In this document: in pieces, positions 1-12,010 of the stretch | Layout of the letters: every line of letters starts with the position of its first letter | Position numbering within the stretch: position 1 is the stretch's first letter | DNA from: Typhlomys cinereus | Lineage: Eukaryota; Chordata; Mammalia; Rodentia; Platacanthomyidae | Assembly (NCBI GenBank): GCA_023101885.1 | Contig: JALPQD010000016.1 | Coordinates: 13,051,134 to 13,115,133, forward strand | DNA length: 64,000 nucleotides | Direction of reading: 5' to 3' | The notes under the pieces: generated by a model | The model's database searches: none | What the model was told of the DNA's origin: nothing | The model's input: the letters and a program-made list of their open reading frames with translations, nothing else | Made by a program: the position numbers and the translations under genes

Positions 1-328
1 AGGGAATGAGAGAACATATTTGCATACATGTATGTTTGAACACATGTATTTGCTTATCAGAGGAGGATGCTGTGCTTCTTTCTCTATCATTCTTCCACAT
101 TCCCCTGAGATAAGATCCCTCACTGAGCTTTATGACTATCATTTCAGATAGTTTGACTAGAAATGGAGATTTGGGGATCCATCTGTCTCTGACCATCTCC
201 TCTTCCTTAATGCTGGGATTATATTAAATTGTAACTGTGCAAAATTTTTACGTGGGGTTGGGGTTTCAATCTCAGGGTAACATTCTTATATAATAAGTTC
301 TCTTACTCACTGAACCATATTCCCAACC
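1..328 (-). repeat. B3-like tRNA-derived SINE, minus orientation
   Basis: Read on the minus strand, the element starts at 328 with a B2/B3-type tRNA-derived head ('gttgggaatatggttcagtg'). It passes through a body containing 'cccagcattaa'-like and 'ggggatcc'-like blocks and ends in a CATGTATG-rich tail near position 1. On the plus strand the order 'ctgggatt ... ttacgtgggg ... ctgaaccat' is the usual B3/B4 antisense order. It is strongly diverged and may run off the left edge of the window. Family assignment is by eye. Confidence 0.55.
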
Positions 329-1429
329 TTTTGTTTATTCTTTCGCTAGGTGAAGTGACAATGACATTGTTTCAGCTTGGGTCAGTAAGTAAAAATGGAG
401 AAACTATTACTATGTTGGCACTGATTTTTATCAGTAAGGTTCAAGAAAGGAAGTTACATAATGGCAAAGCAAATTAGGTCGTTAGATATTATCAGGAAAC
501 TGGGGCTGCACATATCCCTTATCACTATCAAACTGCTCAATCAAGCTCTGAATCAACCAAACTTTAATAACCAGTCAGAAGATTGGAGAATTGGAACAAA
601 GTCATATCTGTGGTTCTCTAAGAGACATGACATTCTCTACTACTGAAATGTCATTAATAAATATTTAAGTCTATTTTTAGAATTCCTACAAAGTATGAGT
701 AAAAGTATAAGTAGATGCATAAATGGATTTCAGATGAAGGCTGAAGGCAAACCATTGGCCTCTCCTGCAGCTATAATCACCTGTACAGGAAAAAGACCCT
801 TAGGCCGAGATATTTATTTTGTAGTATTGGAAATAATATAAAATTTACCAAAATATAGGATCAGGGAAATAGTCCCTTATGGCATGGTTAATTTTCATCC
901 ATTAAGACTGTTGTGTTTTACTTTGCAAGGAATTATGTCTGTCATTACATTATACACATGTATATACTGCATTTGTTTCATCTGAACACTTTCACTGTGG
1001 GTCACAAAGACCATGGGTGGGAAAAATAATAGGGGATATTGGAAGACAAGAGACTAAGATCTTGGTAATCAACAATCAAGAAAAAAGCTAAAGTTAATGT
1101 GATTCCATGCATTTATTGTATATCCTTCTTTATAGACTGTCTCAACTAGTGTGCTGGTATGGCTGGCACAACATTCTCTGAAAGAACTTTAAAAATGTAC
1201 CTCAGAGACCAAGGATAAACATCTTATCTGAGAAAAGTGGGTCCCCAGCAATGGACCAATGGAGCAGTTAACTAGTGTATTTCACGGTTGAATTCATATA
1301 TAATCTGTACTTTGTTTATTCATTTTCTTTAGGGATGGTGGAAAGAAATTAGTTTTTCCTTCTCTCACTCAATTTGGTCAAAATGTAAGTGAATCTGCTT
1401 GTGTTTAATAATTTTTCCTTCTGTTTCTG
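329..1429. other. Unassigned AT-rich intergenic DNA
   Basis: No gene or recognisable repeat is seen. A 61-codon open frame at 461-646 has no feature that separates it from chance. Confidence 0.5.
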
Positions 1430-1830
1430 AAATATAGGAAACTAAGACTGGAGTTTCTGAACACAGGTGCCTAGCAACAATACCCATAAAAGAGAAAAAA
1501 ATAAGCAGAATTTTTCTAATAGCCCCATCTATATGCCACTTACTACTGTTAACCAAAATTTATTTTCTGTCATACCCTGTGTTGGCAAACTCATTTTTCC
1601 CTTCTGCCGCCATCAAAACTCATTTTCTTTGACCATTCAACATGACTGAAATCTAGAGACAATGCAGGAATCCTCTGGGTTTCAACAACCAACTGAGACT
1701 GCTGAAATATTCAACTCCTGAAATACCATTCACTGGCATAGACGTTATCTATAAGCCAATCCAGAAAATTCCCTTTTCATATACATTTTGTCTGTCGGTT
1801 CTCTTCTCCTAGAGATCCCTGATTAATACA
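1430..1830 (+). repeat. Degenerate LTR-like repeat, family 2 copy 1
   Basis: This stretch matches 12480-12901 in order and orientation. Shared blocks are 'ggcaaa(a/c)tcat/ttat..cc(c)ttctgcc', 'ttcaaca..act', 'gcaggaatcctc', 'ataagccaatcca' and a terminal '(g)gttctct..agagatccctgattaatac'. Many rodent and other mammalian LTRs end in a similar 'tctctagagaaccctgactaatac' string. I infer an old LTR, probably ERVL or MaLR type; exact family and 5' limit are uncertain. Confidence 0.45.
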
Positions 1831-2775
1831 TATATGTAAAAACTTATAAACAGTTATATACATGACATTTCACATGACATTGTTTGAAAGAAGTCACATG
1901 TGACATCAGTACAAATTTCAGAGCAATTCCACATGCATTTATCCAATGATACTCAGTAAGTGGAAAGAAGAATGCATACAGACAATCAATATAAATGCCT
2001 TACAGTTATCCATTATCTGGAAGAGGGATTACATTAAAGAGTTACTTTATCTCTAAAATATGCAGAGATCTTAAACAATGATTGTTTCACCTGTAGTTAT
2101 TCATATGAAATGCCTCCACAATACCAACCTACAGGCAAGTAAAAAGCTGAATAGTGAAGAAAGTTTTTTTAAGTCTGTTTGGAAAATAAGCCCCATGGAC
2201 AACAACTGTATCCTAAGTTTGTAACATAAAAGCATAACACTGCTGTAGAAGCCCATACTGTAAAGTTGATATTTCCATGGAAGCTGTTGTTATAGAGAAA
2301 TTAGTAGATTATAGTTGATGAATTAATTGAGACTCAGCATAGAAAAATGCAAGAGTTAAAATACAAAGGGCAATGTCCATGTTTTTGTGTGATTTCTCTC
2401 TGGAAGTTCTAACATGTTCTCAACCTGGTTGAGGAACAATTCTTTCATGTATCTAGCTAAGGGAAAAGAAAACATTTAAATAATCCAGAGCATTCTCTTT
2501 TAAAGAAGTCCAGGTTCCTCACCTCCACATATAGTCATCCTTCTACATGAAAAATGAAAATACCCAAAATCTACTAACTTAATTGATGTAACCTGAAATG
2601 TGCTTGGGGGAAAAATGGTTAGAGGGAGGGCAAAGAAATGCAGGTGACATTTGCAAATCAGTATCAAAGTCTGGATAAGAAGATGAGACCTAAATTTAGG
2701 TTTGTGGAACCTCCATAGTCCATTATCTTGGACAGGATATCTCAAGATTGTTAAGACATCTGTTCTTTACACTTA
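1831..2775. other. Unassigned intergenic DNA
   Basis: No gene, SINE or LTR is recognised. Short open frames here lack coding character. Confidence 0.45.
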
Positions 2776-3195
2776 TGCTAGTTAGCTATAACTGAACCTG
2801 ACAATTGAAGACTGAATTCAGCATATCTGGGAAGAAGTAGCAGTTAAGGCGAGCCTGTAAGAGAGTATTTAATTGATATAGGATTACCCCACCCATAATG
2901 GGTGGGAATGTGTTCCCTTGGAAAATAGATAAAATACTGTGAGCTGCTTTAGTATTCTGGATTATTTCATATACTTTGGCAGACTTGCAGTCTGGCAAAT
3001 GAGTTTTGTCCCTCTCTCAGCAACCCATGTGGATATAGTATGTCTAGTTTCCTCTGCTCCAGATGTTTGTATGGTCTCCCCTGACAAGCTACACTATAAA
3101 ATGTAAAGTTTAATTTTAAGCAAAAATAAAACCTTCTTGTTCCCCTAAACCATTTGGTCCTTAATTTATGGGTAACATACAGGTAGACTGTAACA
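2776..3195 (+). repeat. MaLR-like LTR, family 1, old copy
   Basis: This is a diverged copy of the LTR seen at 10331, 12011, 53011, 53383 (minus) and 59690 (minus). Shared landmarks in order are 'taattgatat..gga..accc', 'cccat..tgggtggga', 'gtccctctctcag', a 'tgtggatatagt' block, 'aaaataaaacctt', 'ttgttcccctaa' and the end 'actgtaaca'. The AATAAA-like signal followed by a short tail fits an LTR polyadenylation site. Confidence 0.55.
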
Positions 3196-3545
3196 TATAT
3201 GTTCTATCTATTCTGCAGAATATGAATCAAAATGAAAGCACTATTTTGTTCAATCTGTGATCTCCTGGCTCTGTGTTTCTATTTTTATAAGGAGAGAGAA
3301 CACAATGTCATTAGGAATATTTGGTGGAGTCAGGAAATATTTCTAAGGGTAGACAGGAAATATTGAGTGATAGTAAGGCAACAGGTCAAAATATGTTCTC
3401 AAAGCATTCACCTTGTGAACCACTACGTTCATCTTTTCCTTACCTCTTAAAGTTGTCAGTATCTCTCAAAATAGACCTCACAAAACCAAATATTCAACAC
3501 ATGTGTTTGTGAGATTAATTTCATATTAAACCATGACATGTTGCA

Positions 3546-3606
3546 CACACACACACACACACCTTCATGCGCATGTGTGCGCGTGCACACACACACACAC
3601 ACACAC
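3546..3606. repeat. (CA)n microsatellite with CG/TG interruption
   Basis: Two pure CA blocks flank a 'catgcgcatgtgtgcgcgtg' segment of alternating purine and pyrimidine. CA tails of this form end the B3-like SINEs elsewhere in the window, so this may be the tail of an otherwise unrecognisable SINE. Confidence 0.85.
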
Positions 3607-3721
3607 ATGCATATATATTATTAAAAAAAAACAGATAAACATCAAAGAATCCAGAAGTAGGTGAACCAACATTTTGCAGGGTAGCAATCAAGAAAAAAAA
3701 TGGATCAATGAGGAAAGAGCA

Positions 3722-3832
3722 ATTTTTAATTTTTTTTATTTCAGCTCATACAAACTTATTAGGTACACCAGTTCCCTCCCTTCCTCCTCCTCCCCCCAAA
3801 CCCCCTGCTCCTCCTACCCATTAAAACACTTA
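3722..3832 (-). mobile_element. L1 3'-end fragment, minus strand
   Basis: The plus strand reads T-rich, then 'cagctcatacaaacttatta', then 'ggtacaccagttccctccc' and a C-rich tract. This is the reverse complement of the L1 3' end at 8180-8280 and matches 62580-62700. Only about 110 bp remain, so it is an extreme 5'-truncated insertion or remnant. No clear target-site duplication was found. Confidence 0.75.
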
Positions 3833-6529
3833 GATGGTCACATCCCACATGTATTCAGCAAGAGTGAACATTAACACAAATGATGGGTTTTGGCAAAAGC
3901 TCACAAATCACAACAAATATCCTAATCTGGTGGTGATATCAACACTGGCATGGACTAAACGTACACTGGGGTTGGTGTAGTAGTAAAAGCTTTGTAATTT
4001 CTCTTCAATTTAGTTGCAAAATAGACTGAAACTGCATTAAATAATATTTTGAATGTGTACATTCTGTATGTGTATATATGTGTGTGTAGCATATGTGGAG
4101 TATATGTGTGCAATATATAGAGGAAAAAAAGTCAGGATAAGAGAGGTAGAAAAAGATACTGATTTCTCACAAAATCTGTTTCTTAGTGAGACTTGTTGAA
4201 ATACTTTGCAGTTGACAATTTAATTCAAGAAGGAACTGACACAAGACAATCTATCCCAGAAATTTTGTTTTCTGGAATTATTAAATTTCAATTTTCCATT
4301 TAATGTTGAGTAGAACTGTCAAATCTCATAAAATCATTTCTGGTTCTGTCGCTGGCAATGAATATTTACTTTCCCTATCCTTGACTTATTCTCAGTGGCC
4401 ATATTTCAAGAAGTCTAGCCAAAGAAGGAAAATGAACTCTATGTAGATTTGTCACATTTATGCTCTAGCATTATTTCTCCAGGATATTACAGGTTTCATT
4501 CTACTTGAGTTATGGAAACTTATGTGGTTTTCTATATTTTTTTATTACTAGACTTGAAAAGCTTTTTTGGTCAATGGTCATTATTATATATTATTTTCTT
4601 CTTGTCTTCAAGCACATTGCAGTCTTTAAAAAATACAATTATGTTTGCTTGACATGTAACAGTTTACAAAGTGCTTACTTGAACATTAAGTGTCAGGCAT
4701 TCTTCATTTGCTGTTCTGGTCAATGGAATATGGGACATTATTTCAAGTTTATTGATATTGTAAAAGAGGTTCACAAAAACACTTCATGAATATAAAGGGA
4801 AGGCTGTGATAAAAACTCATAATCCCAGAATTTGAGTTCAGTGCGTATTTCATTATGCTACATTTATTTCAATAGTAATTATCTCAGCACTGACACATCA
4901 CTTATGACCCTGAATAAATTTCTCTACACATAAATTAAATTTGAAATAATTCTTACATATCTTTCTGAGAAGGAAAATGTAACATTTTTGAAAAAAGAGA
5001 CCATACCTTCAGATATGAATCATGGATAATGGAAAAAATGCAAACACTGTCCAGAGGGTAAAAGAGCCCAAAGTTCTCTAATGCTCACTTTTCCTGGTTT
5101 TAATTACATAGAAAATATGCAAATGACAGCTTTCCTAATGTACAGAGATTCTACAAGCAAACCCAAGTGCATTTTCAGAGTGACTTTAATTTTCCTTCTT
5201 TTCATCTTAATTGGCAACATTCATAAAAGAAACACAGTTTAAGCATCAAAAAAGTCAAGAATTTAAATAGACAGAAATCTTGAACTGTATAGCACATCCC
5301 ATCATTCATTTAGAGAATGAAATATTGTCAGTGTCCTTTACAATTTTAATTAACTATGCCACTATAACACTTAATTGAAAGAAACTTATAAATGCATGTT
5401 TCTTTGAAAGGCACACACTAAATAATCACATTGTCCAAAAAACTAGAAAAACTCATTCTTCAGGTTCCTGTTTTCAGGTTGTGTGATCTTGCACAAGTGT
5501 TGTAAAGATTGGTCATTTTCCACAAAAAACTTTCATATTTAGGGATATGTATCAAAAATGCATTAAAGTCTGAACTTTTTCTCTATCAACATGAACTACT
5601 TTTCTGAAAAAGTTATGGCTGATTTCATAATTTTCCATTGTCTAGCATTTTCCATGTCTTCTGGCTGGCATGAGTGAAGATGACAATGAGCAATAGATCA
5701 AAATGTTTCCTAATCTCTCAGGTAATGGTCCAAGAATAATAGGTTTCAAGTTATAAGAATGAATATGTCATGTTTCTCTAGACATTGAGAATGAGTAACA
5801 ATGAGATACTGAGATGTGAAAAGATAGGACAAAGAATAAGCTTGCTGACTATCTGCCTCTAAGGATTACTATATTCACATGATCATAGACAGGCACATCC
5901 ATAACAAGTAGTATCTGTCTTCTGCATGTTTTTAAATATATCAGCAAATTAAAATAGTGTCAAAACAAGATTATTGCCAGCCCTCAAATATTAGCATTAC
6001 TGTCTTCTCTTCTGGTTATACAATAGTCTTCTCTTGAGATTCCCCTTTTCTCTGGCTGTAGTTAGAATTTAGACTATCATCTAAGGTTCATGTGTTAAAA
6101 TCTTGGATCTTAGTTCACAGGACTAGTAAAAGGTAGAGACTAGGGTGATAATTTTAGACTTTCAGGTGCCATGTCTTGAAGTGGATTGTGAAATTATGGT
6201 CATTCCTCTTACTCTACTTTGCATCCATTTATGAGGTGAACAGCTTTGCACAATCCCTGTGAACAGATGTTGTGCAATACATTGGGTATCAGAGCAACAT
6301 GGTATGTGTTTTTCCAAAATGGACTGGAATTTCATAAACCATGTGTCATGATATCTTTGTTTATAAATTAGTTATCTCAGATGTATGTTACAATAACACA
6401 GAGATGACTATATCTCTCCTGCTTCTTGGAATTTTGCTGATGTGCTGCATTAAAAAGCCTTTCATCTAAGTTTTCTTTGATTCATTAAGGGAAAACTTAG
6501 TATTTAATACATTCTGTTGTGATTGTCAG
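3833..6529. other. Unassigned AT-rich intergenic DNA
   Basis: No gene or repeat family is recognised in 2.7 kb. A 94-codon frame at 4505-4789 is rich in F, Y, I and C, as expected when AT-rich noncoding DNA is translated, and has no recognisable domain. Confidence 0.45.
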
Positions 6530-6730
6530 TGATGTGTGTAAGTGTTTATGTATGTGTGCAGGTCAGAGGTTAACACTGGGTGTTTTCCTAGATTACACTC
6601 TACCTTCAGTGTTCAGATAGTCCCTCCCTGAATCTAAGGATTGTTGTTTTGATTAGCTATCTTTACAGTGATCTGCTTGTTTCCAGTATTATCATCTGGG
6701 ATAGCAAACTGTGCCTCTGAGCATGGCTTT
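6530..6730 (-). repeat. B3/B4-like SINE, minus orientation
   Basis: The plus strand starts with a TG-rich tail ('gtatgtgtgcaggtcagagg'), then 'aacactgggtgttttcct', then a degenerate body. This is the order of antisense B3/B4 SINEs in mouse-like rodents. The tRNA-like head is not preserved. Confidence 0.5.
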
Positions 6731-6829
6731 ACTTGTGTATAAAGTTTCAAATGAAAGTCTTTACACTAACACAGCACATATAAAATAGTCATTGCATGGT
6801 CTATTTTTTAGTTGAATTAGAATTAGAAT

Positions 6830-6843
6830 AGCAAATAGCCGTT
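6830..6843. repeat. Target-site duplication, left copy
   Basis: AGCAAATAGCCGTT here matches AGCAAATAGCCATT at 8291-8304 with one mismatch. The pair brackets the L1 at 6844-8290 exactly. Confidence 0.85.
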
Positions 6844-7237
6844 GGTGGGAATGCAGGCTCATACAGCCACTCTGGCGAGCCATCTGGAGATTCTTAAAGA
6901 AATTAAAGATTGAAATGCCATATGACCCTGCTGTTCCACTTTTGGAATAACCCCCCATAAAGCAAAAATTCACCTGATAGCACAAGGACAACCATGTTCA
7001 TAGAAGCACTGTTTACAATAGCAAAGTCATGGAATCAACCCAAATGTCCAACAGATGACAAGTGGATAAGGAAACTCTGATACATCTATTCAATGGAGTA
7101 CTACTAGCCATCAAAAATGATGAATTACTGGAATTTGCAGGGAAATGGATGTCATTAGAAACAATTATATTATAAGTGAAGTATCCCAGACCCAGAAAAT
7201 TAAGCGCCGTATGTACTCCCTAATAGGTAGCTCCTAG
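6844..7237 (+). pseudogene. L1 ORF2 C-terminal fragment
   Basis: This is the remnant of the ORF2 C-terminal tail distal to the zinc knuckle. Recognisable translated segments are the 'YDPAVPL'-like stretch (about 6920), 'MFIEALF' (about 6992), 'KSWNQPKCP' (about 7026) and 'MEYY' (about 7096). The family's terminal stop falls at 7235-7237. In-frame stops and small indels break it, so it cannot encode a protein. Reverse transcriptase and endonuclease domains were lost by 5' truncation at insertion. Confidence 0.8.
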
Positions 7238-8140
7238 TACCAAACCCACCCAGCCCACCTTGAGACACTCATAGGTAAATCTATGTATCACCTACAGTAA
7301 TTGCAAGGATTATGAACAGGAGGGATGGGGTTGGAGGGCCACACCAGAAACAAGAAGAGAAGTGACCATGTTACAGTAGAGAAAATAGGCCTCCATCAAG
7401 GACTGCAAGTAAGTAATGTGACACCTGGTTAAGTTCACAGAGGTTCGTTCCTGATCACTTACAACTAAGTGTGTATGATCTCACCAAAAGGGGAGGGCAT
7501 ATAGTCTAGCAGATAAAAAGTAACCATTTTGCAAATGGGTGATTGACCCCTCCCTCACTGAGGTTTCCAACTTTTATTACATCTTCCCTTGAATGTGCTC
7601 TTATAATAAGACTCCAGTTTAACAGCTTTTTGTCTCTGGCCAGGGGGTGACATACAGTGCCCAGCACGATGGAGTGAAGGACATTGCAGAAGCAGCAAAA
7701 CTGCAAAAGAAAATCAACAAACCACAATCCAGAACTTCAGAGACTCTATATCAACCACCTAGAAGAAGGCCAGACTAATCTCTCCCCATCCTGGAGCTCA
7801 GGGACATTTGCGGAAGAGTGGGTGGTAAGAGTATAAGAGCAAAAGGATGAGAGGAGCAATGATTTGCAAGATACTCCACATAAGTTAGGGCCGAAGCAAT
7901 TATAATTGGACATTGCATGCCCTGCACAATGTCAAACACACTATTGACCTCACAAAGTCTAGCATCTGCTAAAGGCACCAAGATCCTTGGAGGCAAGGGA
8001 TTGGCAGCCACAGTAGTGTTCCTATGCTTAAGGGGAACACAGGAAAGGGTTCAGGGAAATGCCACTGGGTCCTTGAATGTCATCAGAGAGGAGGGCCCAG
8101 AGGCGAGTCAGGGATGCATATTAAAGGACTCTCTGGGAAT

Positions 8141-8228
8141 TGGGGCGGGAGGCACTGGGGGATGGGGAGGGAGGGGTTGAGGGGAGGGGGAGCAAGGGGT
8201 TTGGGGGAGGAGGAGGGAGGGAGGGAAC
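8141..8228 (+). repeat. G-rich polypurine tract of L1 3' UTR
   Basis: Repeated G runs of three to five separated by one to four bases run nearly uninterrupted for about 90 bp. Similar tracts occur at the same place in every L1 3' end in the window. G-rich, quadruplex-capable tracts are a known feature of mammalian L1 3' UTRs. Confidence 0.8.
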
Positions 8229-8290
8229 CGGTGTACCTATTAAGTTTGTATGAGCGGAAATAATAATAAAAAATGTTCAAAAAAAAGAAG

Positions 8291-8304
8291 AGCAAATAGC
8301 CATT
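8291..8304. repeat. Target-site duplication, right copy
   Basis: AGCAAATAGCCATT is the partner of 6830-6843 and immediately follows the L1 A-rich tail. Confidence 0.85.
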
Positions 8305-8477
8305 TGTTTACTTACTGGCTGTGTCCTCAATCAATCCTCATCCTCCTGAACATTGGTTTGCTGTTTTGTCTTCCTTTGTCTTGGCACATGGTCACATGTA
8401 TCCAGCATGTCTTAGAACTTTTCAAATAGGATGATCTTGGTATTTGGTGCTCCTGAATTTATATCCTGAAGCCTGGG

Positions 8478-8575
8478 ATAATAAAATCACCTCACAGTGT
8501 ATGATTCATGTACATTGAGAATGGAACCCAGGACCTTCAAACGAACTAAGGTACATCACCAATTCCCTGATTTCT
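8478..8575 (-). repeat. ID-like SINE fragment, minus orientation
   Basis: On the minus strand 'gggaattggtgatgtacctt' followed by a 'gaaggtcctgggttccattc' block resembles the tRNA-Ala-derived ID head (A and B box region). It is short and diverged. Confidence 0.45.
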
Positions 8576-9095
8576 TTAACATTGTAATATTCTTTAAACC
8601 ATCATTTAAGGCCTGCTAATAATGCCTTTAAAATGACTTAAACATGTGAATGAGGCTACTAAATTAATTGCCTTCCTGTGACAATTTTAGTAGTAAGAGT
8701 CTGACATATGTTATCTGTAAAGCTTGTAATTTGTATTGTTTGGGGAATTTTTCAAATATTCATTGAACGATATATTAAAATATTGCATCTAACATCTAAT
8801 ATTGCAAAGTACTTAGGAAATATTGTTGGGATTCTTATGTTTTAAATACATAATAGCGATTTTAATTATTTCTAACCTTTCAGCCCACGTTTGGGGCAAT
8901 CTTTATCTCATCATTGAAGATGATTCTGAAATTATAGTCTTATATAGATTTGACAAGTGTCATCTGAAAGTTCAAGAGGAACTATGATTATAAAATTATA
9001 ATCTGTGATTACAAAATTATGTCTGCTTATAACGATGTATAAAATGAACCATATTGTTAACTATGAATGTTATCAATTATTTACAGATTTTGGCT

Positions 9096-9124
9096 TTCTC
9101 TCTCTCTCTTTCTCTCTATCTCTC
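9096..9124. repeat. (CT)n simple repeat
   Basis: An interrupted CT tract of about 29 bp next to an antisense SINE. Confidence 0.8.
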
Positions 9125-9139
9125 CTTCACCTCCTCTTA

Positions 9140-9340
9140 CCCCCTTTTCCTATTCCAGAATGGCTTTTAAATTGCTATGTAACTGAGGATGATACTGAAT
9201 TTCTAATTTCTAGCACTTGTGTCTCCATCTTCCTAGTGCTGGGACTATAATTACCTACATTTTACAATGTCCTGAGTTTAAAATTTTTGAATGCTGAGCA
9301 CTGAATCTATTGGGCTACCTGTCCAATCCACCATTGCTTC
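9140..9340 (-). repeat. B4-like SINE, minus orientation
   Basis: The plus strand has an antisense B1-like block ('gctatgtaactgaggatgat', then 'ctccatcttcctagtgctgg') followed by a diverged tRNA-like head in antisense ('gcactgaatctattgggcta'). The B1-plus-tRNA-SINE order is that of B4-type composites. Confidence 0.55.
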
Positions 9341-9796
9341 TCTCATTTTAAAGGATTGCTGCTTTCAGTATTTTCAGACTAGTAGACAATGCTACTTTCT
9401 GAAAGAGATCCAATTCTATGACTCTGACCCAGGCTTTCACAACTCTTTGTCCTTACACATGAAAGTCTCCTGATTCAACAATTTTTCCTATTTTGCAAAC
9501 TAAAAGAGCTCCTTCTAACATAGCATCATAACCATTAGTCTTTTGTTTTAAGAATTGCTACTTGCTCAGATATCAAAATTAATACTCCTCAAGTGAGCCT
9601 CAGTAATATGCACTTTAATCTTTGTTTTTATTCATTTCCACACAAGAGATTGCAGAATATTTAATTCAATTTTAAAATTAAAAGCCTATTTCCATCAATA
9701 TTTTTCATTATAATGAAATAACCGATAAAATCAAAACATTACAAGTTGTATTTTGTATTAAAATTTAAGGATTTCCAGTAGATGAATGAATCGGTC
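9341..9796. other. Unassigned intergenic DNA
   Basis: No gene or repeat is recognised. Confidence 0.45.
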
Positions 9797-9895
9797 TTTT
9801 TTTTTTTTTTTGCGCCTGTACACATAACCAGAGCACGCTTAGCATCACAAAACTGTGTACCTGATTACCAGAAAGTCAAAAGATAAAAAATTAGG
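9797..9895 (-). pseudogene. Short A-tailed retrocopy of an unidentified small RNA or SINE
   Basis: A pure run of 15 T (9797-9811) reads as an A15 tail on the minus strand. It directly follows a body of about 80 bp that is less AT-rich than its surroundings and ends 'tgtgtacaggcgc' before the tail. No AATAAA precedes the tail, which argues against an mRNA 3' end. An ACA trinucleotide lies a few bases before the tail, as in H/ACA snoRNA retrocopies, but I could not identify the source and no flanking duplication was found. Confidence 0.35.
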
Positions 9896-10330
9896 TGCAA
9901 TTCAAACAATCCATTTGACAGACCTTTTCTTAAAGGTTTCACCACACCTTATGGCCCTCATCTTTTGGAACAGGCCTTTAATTTGAAGATTTAAACTATT
10001 CATGACACAATAGGAAATAAAGTCATGCATGATATCTTTTGAGCAGAGTTGAGTATGATTTAGTAAATCATCAAAAATTATACAAGTTAAACACAATTAA
10101 ATGCTTAATGTCCTTCTCTACCCTCTTTAAGTTCTTAACATAGCTTGGAGACAGGAGCTACATTCTGATTGTAATCTGAATGACTATAACTAGGAGAGAG
10201 GAAATTTTAACCAACTTTTGGAAGACAGATATGAAAATAAATTTGTATTTATTTTGTCTCATTCTGTTTATCGTCCAAAAACAACTAATAAACATTTTCA
10301 GTCATCATTTTTTGTAAAATTGGAAAAATA
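9896..10330. other. Unassigned intergenic DNA
   Basis: No gene or repeat is recognised. Confidence 0.45.
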
Positions 10331-10735
10331 TGTTGTTATGGTTAGACACAAATCCCAGTTTGATAGTTCAGGGTTCTCGATCTTGGCACTTTGTAGAGAA
10401 ATAGTACTTAAGCCTGAAAAATCCTGGGGAAGATTGCAGATTGCTTAATTGATAGGGAAGACCCCAGCCCATGGTGGGTAGGATTAATCCCTGGAATAAG
10501 ATAGAAGAAACTGTCTCAGAATGTTGGTCTCCTTCTGCATACCTGGCAAGATAATTTATACTGGCAAGGAAGGGCTATCCTTTTCTTAGCCATTATGTGC
10601 ACATAGTGTAGCCACTTCCCTCACCCCTTGGTATGAGTTCTCCTGTGAAGCTGGAGTGAGAAATTCCTAAAAGAGAATAAAACCCCTTGTTCCCTTAAGC
10701 TATTTGGTTGTGAATTTATCAGCAATCATGTCTGC
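10331..10735 (+). repeat. 5' LTR of the MaLR-like element
   Basis: It starts with TGTTGTTATGGTTAG, comparable with the terminus of the minus copy at 53766. Family landmarks follow: 'ttaattgatagggaagaccc', 'cccatggtgggtagga', 'tatgagttctcctg', 'agagaataaaaccc' and 'cttgttcccttaag'. The AATAAA-type signal near 10676 is where an LTR polyadenylation site would sit. Confidence 0.6.
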
Positions 10736-12010
10736 ATGAATTTGGTACAAGAGAAATGGAGTGTTACTGATAAACCTGATTATGTGTTTTTTGTAGATTT
10801 TTTGAATGTAGATTTTGAATGGTTTAGCTGGAGAAACTTGAAAATGTTTGCAGATTTCATTATTGTGAATTGCAAATACCATTCCATAGAGTTTAATGGG
10901 ACATTTGGAGACTACAACTGCTGAGAAAGTTGTGTATTATTTGGGCCCAGTTTCTGATGAAGGGAACAAGGACCTTTGCAAAGTTGAATTTAAAGATAAT
11001 GGACTATTTTGCTTGTAGAGGACAACTGTGCCAAAAGCCTTGAAGTACTGAATATGGAAAGGACAGATAGCATCCATCACTGCTGGAGAACTGAATACCT
11101 TTGAAGTAGAGTGTTTTGCATTGGGAGAGTTGAAGATATGATTACCACTGTGTGGAGATTTGGTGTTATAAAAACTCTGATTCCTTCATGCAATGAAGGT
11201 TAATCTGAAGCCATATCTTGCCCTTCAAAAGCATTGACTGCCTAGAGAAGGATGTTTCCAGAATCATCCACACAAAAATTGACATAACTGTGGTTCAAGC
11301 AGGAAAAGCTATGTTTCAACCTTGATGCTAAAGCCTACAGCAACATCCAGTTAGTATTGGTTTTGATGTACAATTGAAGGAATTCATAGAGAAGGACTGA
11401 AAATTTTCACCAAGTGATAGATTTGGAGTTTCTGAAAAGAAAAGTGAAGCTTATAGCTGCAGAGGTGGACATACCAGAATAATGGGATGTTTGCTGAGAA
11501 TGGGTGAGTGCAGACTCAATCTGATCAAATAAAATGGTGTTTGTACAACTTTGAACTGTTAAAAGGGAGTGGGATTGTCCAGCATCTTTGCCACCATGAC
11601 TACATAATGAGCAACAAAAAGATGGACATTGAATTATAAAATGTGGTACTTGACTTGTTGGACTTTGGTCCAAATTCGATACTTTATTATTGTGTCATAA
11701 TACTTCTATTTTAATGTTTTATCTGTTCTGCAGGATTCAATTTGATTTGATTTGTCAGAACCATATGTTTATGAGGCTTTGGACTTTTTAAAAAACAATA
11801 GAGACTTTCAGCTTCAATACTTTAAAATTCAACTTCTAATGACATAACATTTTAAAATTGGATTATGGAAAATTTGAATTGAGGATTTTTAGAACTAATT
11901 AAATGGAATATATTTTATATCACATGATAAATGTAGCACTTGTGGTGACAATGATTGAAAGATTACAGTTTAAAATTTGACATTGTTATGTCAAATTCAC
12001 AAGAGTTGAA

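Larger units (their letters stand above)
6844..8290 (+). mobile_element. 5'-truncated L1 retrotransposon
   Basis: A 1.45-kb L1 3' end holding the last about 0.4 kb of ORF2 and the complete 3' UTR. It aligns along its length with 19120-20431 and with the minus-strand copies at 27268 and 62547. The 3' UTR carries a G-rich polypurine tract (about 8141-8228), 'gtgtacctattaagtttgta', AATAA-type signals and an A-rich tail. Perfectly placed 14-bp flanking duplications and the 5' truncation are the standard signature of target-primed reverse transcription. Confidence 0.92.

Noticed and set aside
3546..3606. CRISPR-like or regulatory array
   Set aside because: It is a plain CA microsatellite with a CG/TG interruption; there are no spaced repeats with unique spacers anywhere in the window.
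7917..8295. Frames of 70-87 codons over the L1 3' UTR
   Set aside because: Gly/Pro/Arg-rich translations of the G-rich tract; the same frames recur in every L1 3' end and are not conserved in length.
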